64,000 nt of DNA from Microbacterium sp. SMR1. Lineage in GTDB: Bacteria > Actinomycetota > Actinomycetes > Actinomycetales > Microbacteriaceae. The position numbers and the translations under genes are program-made. Of this stretch, positions 60,471 to 64,000 are shown in pieces (within the stretch, counting starts at the first letter, position 1; every line of letters starts with the position of its first letter). The stretch spans positions 620,001-684,000 of the forward strand of contig NZ_QMBN01000001.1 of the NCBI RefSeq assembly GCF_003289625.1. Reading direction: 5' to 3'. Under the pieces are notes generated by a model, which did not search any database, had not been told where the DNA came from, and saw only the letters and a list, made by a program, of their open reading frames with translations.

Positions 60471-61499
60471 ATGACGCAATCCGTTCACGCGCCGGTTCGG
60501 CTCGGGGAGGGCCCACGGCAGGGCACCGCCACGCGCGCGATCACCACGGCGCCCGCGAAGCGGCGACTGTTCCGCCGCGATCGCACCCCCCGAGCCAAGC
60601 AGACCTGGCGCCGCGCCCTCGTCCGCGACTGGCGGCTGTACACCTTCCTTCTCGTGCCGGTCGTCTTCCTGCTCGTGTTCCGGTACATCCCGATGCTCGG
60701 GAACGTCATCGCCTTCCGGCGGTTTCGCCCCGGTGGGTCAATCTTCGGCGACGAGTGGGTGGGCTTCTACTACTTCGAGGCGTTCATCTCGAACCAGCAG
60801 TTCTGGACGGTGTTCTGGAACACGGTGGTGCTCGGAGGCCTCACCCTTCTGATCACGTTCCCGCTGCCGATCATCCTGGCGCTCATGCTCAACGAGCTGC
60901 GCTCGCGTCGCTTCAAGCGCATCGTGCAGACGATCTCGTACCTTCCGCACTTCATGTCGGTCGTCATCGTCGCCGGTCTCGTGCTGCAGCTGACCGCTCT
61001 CAACGGGACGGTCAACCAGGTCGTCGAGGCGATGGGGGGCGACCCCGTGCCGTTCATGCAGCGCCCCGAGTGGTTCCGCTCCATCTACGTGTCGTCCGAG
61101 GTGTGGCAGACGGTCGGCTGGGGAACGATTCTGTACCTCGCCGCGCTCACCACCATCGACGATCAGCTCTACGAGGCCGCCCGCATCGACGGGGCCAATC
61201 GCTGGCAGCAGACCTGGCACATCACGCTGCCGGGGATCCGCCCGACGATGATGGTGCTCCTCATCCTGAACATCGGCTCCTTCATGGCCGTCGGGTTCGA
61301 GAAGGTCCTGCTGTTGCAGAATCCACTCATCTACTCGACGGCGGACGTCATCTCGACGTACCTCTACCGCGTCGGCATCCAGTCGGCCCAGTTCTCGTAC
61401 GGAACGGCCATCGGTCTGTTCGAGGCCGTTATCGGCCTCGTGCTCGTCCTCGGCGCAAACGCCCTCTCCCGTCGATTGGTTGGTACCTCGCTGTGGTGA
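60471..61499 (+). CDS. Carbohydrate ABC transporter permease (LplB-type)
   Basis: This is a 342-residue permease, ATG 60471 with GGAG seven bases ahead. Its N-terminus is long and basic. Six membrane segments follow, and the EAA loop is YEAARIDGANRWQQTWHITL. It is similar in layout to LplB/YtcP permeases of complex sugars. Its stop overlaps the second permease start. Confidence 0.93.
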   Translation: MTQSVHAPVRLGEGPRQGTATRAITTAPAKRRLFRRDRTPRAKQTWRRALVRDWRLYTFLLVPVVFLLVFRYIPMLGNVIAFRRFRPGGSIFGDEWVGFYYFEAFISNQQFWTVFWNTVVLGGLTLLITFPLPIILALMLNELRSRRFKRIVQTISYLPHFMSVVIVAGLVLQLTALNGTVNQVVEAMGGDPVPFMQRPEWFRSIYVSSEVWQTVGWGTILYLAALTTIDDQLYEAARIDGANRWQQTWHITLPGIRPTMMVLLILNIGSFMAVGFEKVLLLQNPLIYSTADVISTYLYRVGIQSAQFSYGTAIGLFEAVIGLVLVLGANALSRRLVGTSLW

Positions 61500-62422
61500 C
61501 CGAAGCCCTTCCCCCGAAGCCAGACAGTGCCCGCGTGCGCCAGGAGACCGGCATCATCAAGGAGTCAGCGGGTTACCGCACCTTCCGTGTGGTGAACGCC
61601 GTCGCCCTCGTGCTCGTCTGCGTCGTGACTCTCTATCCGTTCATCAACCTCGTCGCCAAGGCGTTCTCGTCGGAGGGGTACATCGCCGCCGGCGAAGTGA
61701 ACCTCATCCCGCGCGGATTCAACATCGACACGTTCCGCGTTGTCATGAACGATGGCACGTTCTGGACGAACTACGGGAACACGTTCCTGTACACGATCGT
61801 CGGAACCGTCATCGCGATGGCGATCACCACGACGTACGCCTACGCGCTCAGCAAGCCGTATCTGAAGGGACGGACCTTCTTCGTCGGCATCGCGGTGTTC
61901 ACGATGTTCTTCGGCGGCGGGCTCATCCCCAACTACATCCTCATCGCTAACTACCTCGGCTGGCGCAACAGCATCTGGGCCGTCGTGGTACCCGGAGCGC
62001 TGAGCGTCTTCAATCTGCTCGTCATGAAGTCCTTCTTCGAGAACTTCCCGGAGGAACTCGAAGAAGCCGCAGCGATCGACGGGCTCACGACCTACGGCAT
62101 CTTCTTCCGGATCGTGCTGCCGCTGTCGAAGGCCGTGCTCGCGACGATGACGCTGTTCTACGCCGTGAGCATCTGGAACTCGTGGTTCAACGCCTTCTTG
62201 TTCCTGGACGACAAATCACTGTTCCCGGTGACCGTCTACCTGCGGAACCTCATCGCGGCGGCGACGGGGGTCCAGGAAGCGATCGGCGGCGAGTCCGCTC
62301 AGGTCGCTTCGAACATCCAGGCCGTCACGATGCTGCTCACCGTGCTCCCCATCATCTGCCTGTACCCCTTCATCCAGCGCTACTTCGTCTCGGGCGTGAT
62401 GCTCGGGTCGGTGAAGGGCTGA
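61496..62422 (+). CDS. Carbohydrate ABC transporter permease (YtcP-type)
   Basis: This is a 308-residue permease, GTG 61496 (or 61493) in a GTGA overlap. Six membrane segments, FTMFFGGGLIPNYILIANYL and the EAA loop ELEEAAAIDGLTTYGIFFRI are visible. It pairs with the LplB-type permease. Confidence 0.93.
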   Translation: MTEALPPKPDSARVRQETGIIKESAGYRTFRVVNAVALVLVCVVTLYPFINLVAKAFSSEGYIAAGEVNLIPRGFNIDTFRVVMNDGTFWTNYGNTFLYTIVGTVIAMAITTTYAYALSKPYLKGRTFFVGIAVFTMFFGGGLIPNYILIANYLGWRNSIWAVVVPGALSVFNLLVMKSFFENFPEELEEAAAIDGLTTYGIFFRIVLPLSKAVLATMTLFYAVSIWNSWFNAFLFLDDKSLFPVTVYLRNLIAAATGVQEAIGGESAQVASNIQAVTMLLTVLPIICLYPFIQRYFVSGVMLGSVKG

Positions 62423-62466
62423 ATCCCCTACGTCGAACGACGACGTTCACACAGAGGAGAAACACC

Positions 62467-64000
62467 ATGAAAATCACTCGCCACACCCTCGCCGGTGCCG
62501 CGGGCCTGGCTGCGGTCGCGGTCGCGCTGTCCGCCTGCTCCGGGCCCGCGACCGAGGATGCCGCCGGCGACGGCGGTGCCACGATCGGAGAGGCCCAGTC
62601 CGTCGGCGCAATGGAGGACTTCGAGGCCGGGGTCTCCTTCGCCGCGACCGAGCCCGTCCAGTTCTCGATCATGTATCGGGACCACCCCAACTATCCGGTG
62701 AAGGACGACTGGTCGTTCTTCGAGCATCTCGAGAAGGACCACAACGTCACGTTCTCCCGTACGGACATCCCCATGGCGGATTTCGATCAGAAGAAGTCTC
62801 TTCTCATCGGCAGCGGCGAGGCCACCGACATCATCTCGTCGACGTACGCGGGATCCGAGACGCAGTTCGTCTCGGGCGGTGCGATTCTGCCGGTCTCGGA
62901 CTACTTCGACTACATGCCGAACTTCCAGCAGAAGATCGCTGATTGGGACCTCGAGGACGATCTCCGGAATCGTCGCCAGGAGGACGGGAAGATCTACCAC
63001 CTTCCCGGCCTGCGCGAGGTGCCCGATGTCCAGTACTCGGTGGCCATCCGCGAGGATCTGTGGAAGAAGGCCGGCATCACCGAGGATCCGGCAACCTGGG
63101 ACGAGTACCTCGAGCAGCTCGAGAGGGTGAAGCAGGCGAATACCGAGCTGGACTACGCGATGTCGGATCGCTGGACGGATGCGACACCGCTCGGCTCCCT
63201 GCTCAGCATCATGGCGCCGAACTACCCCACGGCCGCCGGCTGGGGCTACGCGAACACGTGGTACGCCCAGGATGCCGGCGAGTACGTGTTCACGGGAGCA
63301 TCGGACGGATACAAGCAGGTCGTGTCCGATGCTGCTGCTCTCGTCGAGGCGGGCGTCCTGGACCCGGAGATTACCCAGAGCGATGACCAGGCTGTGCAGA
63401 AGTTCATCTCGGGCAAGTCTGCCGCGATCTCCGGGAACACCCAGACGATCGCGGAATACCGGCAGAAGTTCGCCGACTCGGGGCAGGGCGACGTCCCGAT
63501 CCGCCTGATCTCGCTCCCGGGCGGGCCGGCGGGCGACAAACTTCCGAGTGGTCGCTTCACCTCGGGCATCCTCATCTCGAGCGATGCGGCCGAGAAGCCC
63601 TACTTCAAGGCACTGCTGCAGTTCGTCGACTGGCTGTACTACTCAGACGAGGGCCTCGAGTTCGCTCAGTGGGGTGTCGAGGGAGAGACGTTCACCCGCG
63701 AGGCCGACGGTAGTCGCAAGCTGATGGACGACATCGCGTGGAGCTCGATCAACGCCGGCGCCCCACAGCTTCTCAACGCCGACTACGGCTACAGCAACGG
63801 GGTCTTCCTCCTCGCGAACGGCTCTTCTCAGGAGCTGGTGCTCTCGATGATGACCGACGAGATCGCCGAGTGGACCGCTGAGCAGCTCGAGAAGAAGGAG
63901 CAGCTGCCCACCGCCCCGGCTCCCTTGCTCAACGAGATCGAGCTCGAGCAGACCTCTTTGCTGCAGACGCAGCTGACGGATGCCGTCCACGCGGCGACCG
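62467..64000 (+). CDS. Carbohydrate ABC transporter substrate-binding lipoprotein, 3' truncated by window edge
   Basis: This is an open frame from ATG 62467 to the window end, 511 residues without stop. The signal MKITRHTLAGAAGLAAVAVA and lipobox LSAC precede a bilobed binding protein of the LplA type: FSIMYRDHPNYPVKDDWSFF, IIPVSD-like segments, YHLPGLREVPDVQYSVAIRE, LWKKAGITEDPATWDEYLEQ. It captures oligosaccharide or another sugar for the permeases. No ATPase gene lies in the window; such importers often use a shared MsmK-type ATPase. Confidence 0.93.
   Translation, partial: MKITRHTLAGAAGLAAVAVALSACSGPATEDAAGDGGATIGEAQSVGAMEDFEAGVSFAATEPVQFSIMYRDHPNYPVKDDWSFFEHLEKDHNVTFSRTDIPMADFDQKKSLLIGSGEATDIISSTYAGSETQFVSGGAILPVSDYFDYMPNFQQKIADWDLEDDLRNRRQEDGKIYHLPGLREVPDVQYSVAIREDLWKKAGITEDPATWDEYLEQLERVKQANTELDYAMSDRWTDATPLGSLLSIMAPNYPTAAGWGYANTWYAQDAGEYVFTGASDGYKQVVSDAAALVEAGVLDPEITQSDDQAVQKFISGKSAAISGNTQTIAEYRQKFADSGQGDVPIRLISLPGGPAGDKLPSGRFTSGILISSDAAEKPYFKALLQFVDWLYYSDEGLEFAQWGVEGETFTREADGSRKLMDDIAWSSINAGAPQLLNADYGYSNGVFLLANGSSQELVLSMMTDEIAEWTAEQLEKKEQLPTAPAPLLNEIELEQTSLLQTQLTDAVHAAT

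Overview
The window is about 70% GC, uses many GTG starts, and has the gene order comM-dprA-xerC-(M23)-rpsB-tsf-pyrH-frr-cdsA. Together with the GatCAB, GlgE and LigA types, this points to an actinobacterium of the family Microbacteriaceae, most likely Microbacterium or a close relative. That assignment is inferred from gene content and order, not from a marker-gene search.

Positions 1-22421 hold two separate integrated elements, each with its own large serine recombinase. They sit in two neighbouring competence genes only about 0.8 kb apart. Element 1 (window start to about 8404) interrupts the 3' end of comM. In this window it carries a serine integrase, a RepA-like AAA ATPase, a run of small overlapping genes, two membrane proteins and a possible small-terminase-like protein, but no capsid gene, so it looks like a phage satellite or replicon-type element. 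Element 2 (9228-21970, 12.7 kb) splits dprA. Its ends share only the dinucleotide CA, and joining the flanks there restores the conserved KWRFLQRNR stretch in frame. It carries a YjzC-like plus TIR gene pair as cargo, a decayed HK97-type head module, a D5-like helicase and the integrase. The head module has a frameshifted terminase and a protease-capsid gene cut short and fused to a tail gene. A promoter- and hairpin-rich control region lies at 17752-18437.

From 22480 to 35362 the window is housekeeping chromosome: xerC, a DUF3060 lipoprotein, an M23 peptidase, rpsB-tsf-pyrH-frr-cdsA, a DivIVA-repeat protein, a small secreted muralytic-type protein, a hydrolase, an AI-2E-type permease and a thioredoxin-TPR protein. 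From 35423 to 41780 a leftward glgX-glgE-glgB cluster handles alpha-glucan metabolism. From 41825 to 57375 come a cysteine desulfurase with mnmA (tRNA 2-thiolation), ligA, an acyl-CoA ligase, gatCAB, DNA polymerase IV, clpS with its usual neighbours, a tRNA-His gene and oligoribonuclease.

From 57488 to the window end a rightward operon encodes two Gfo/Idh/MocA dehydrogenases, a cupin protein and a LplA/LplB-type carbohydrate ABC importer whose lipoprotein gene runs off the end. Palindromes between orn and this operon are candidate operators.

The most interesting parts are the double interruption of the competence genes with an exactly reconstructable dprA attB, the YjzC-like/zinc-TIR pair behind a hairpin-rich leader, and the satellite-like element 1.
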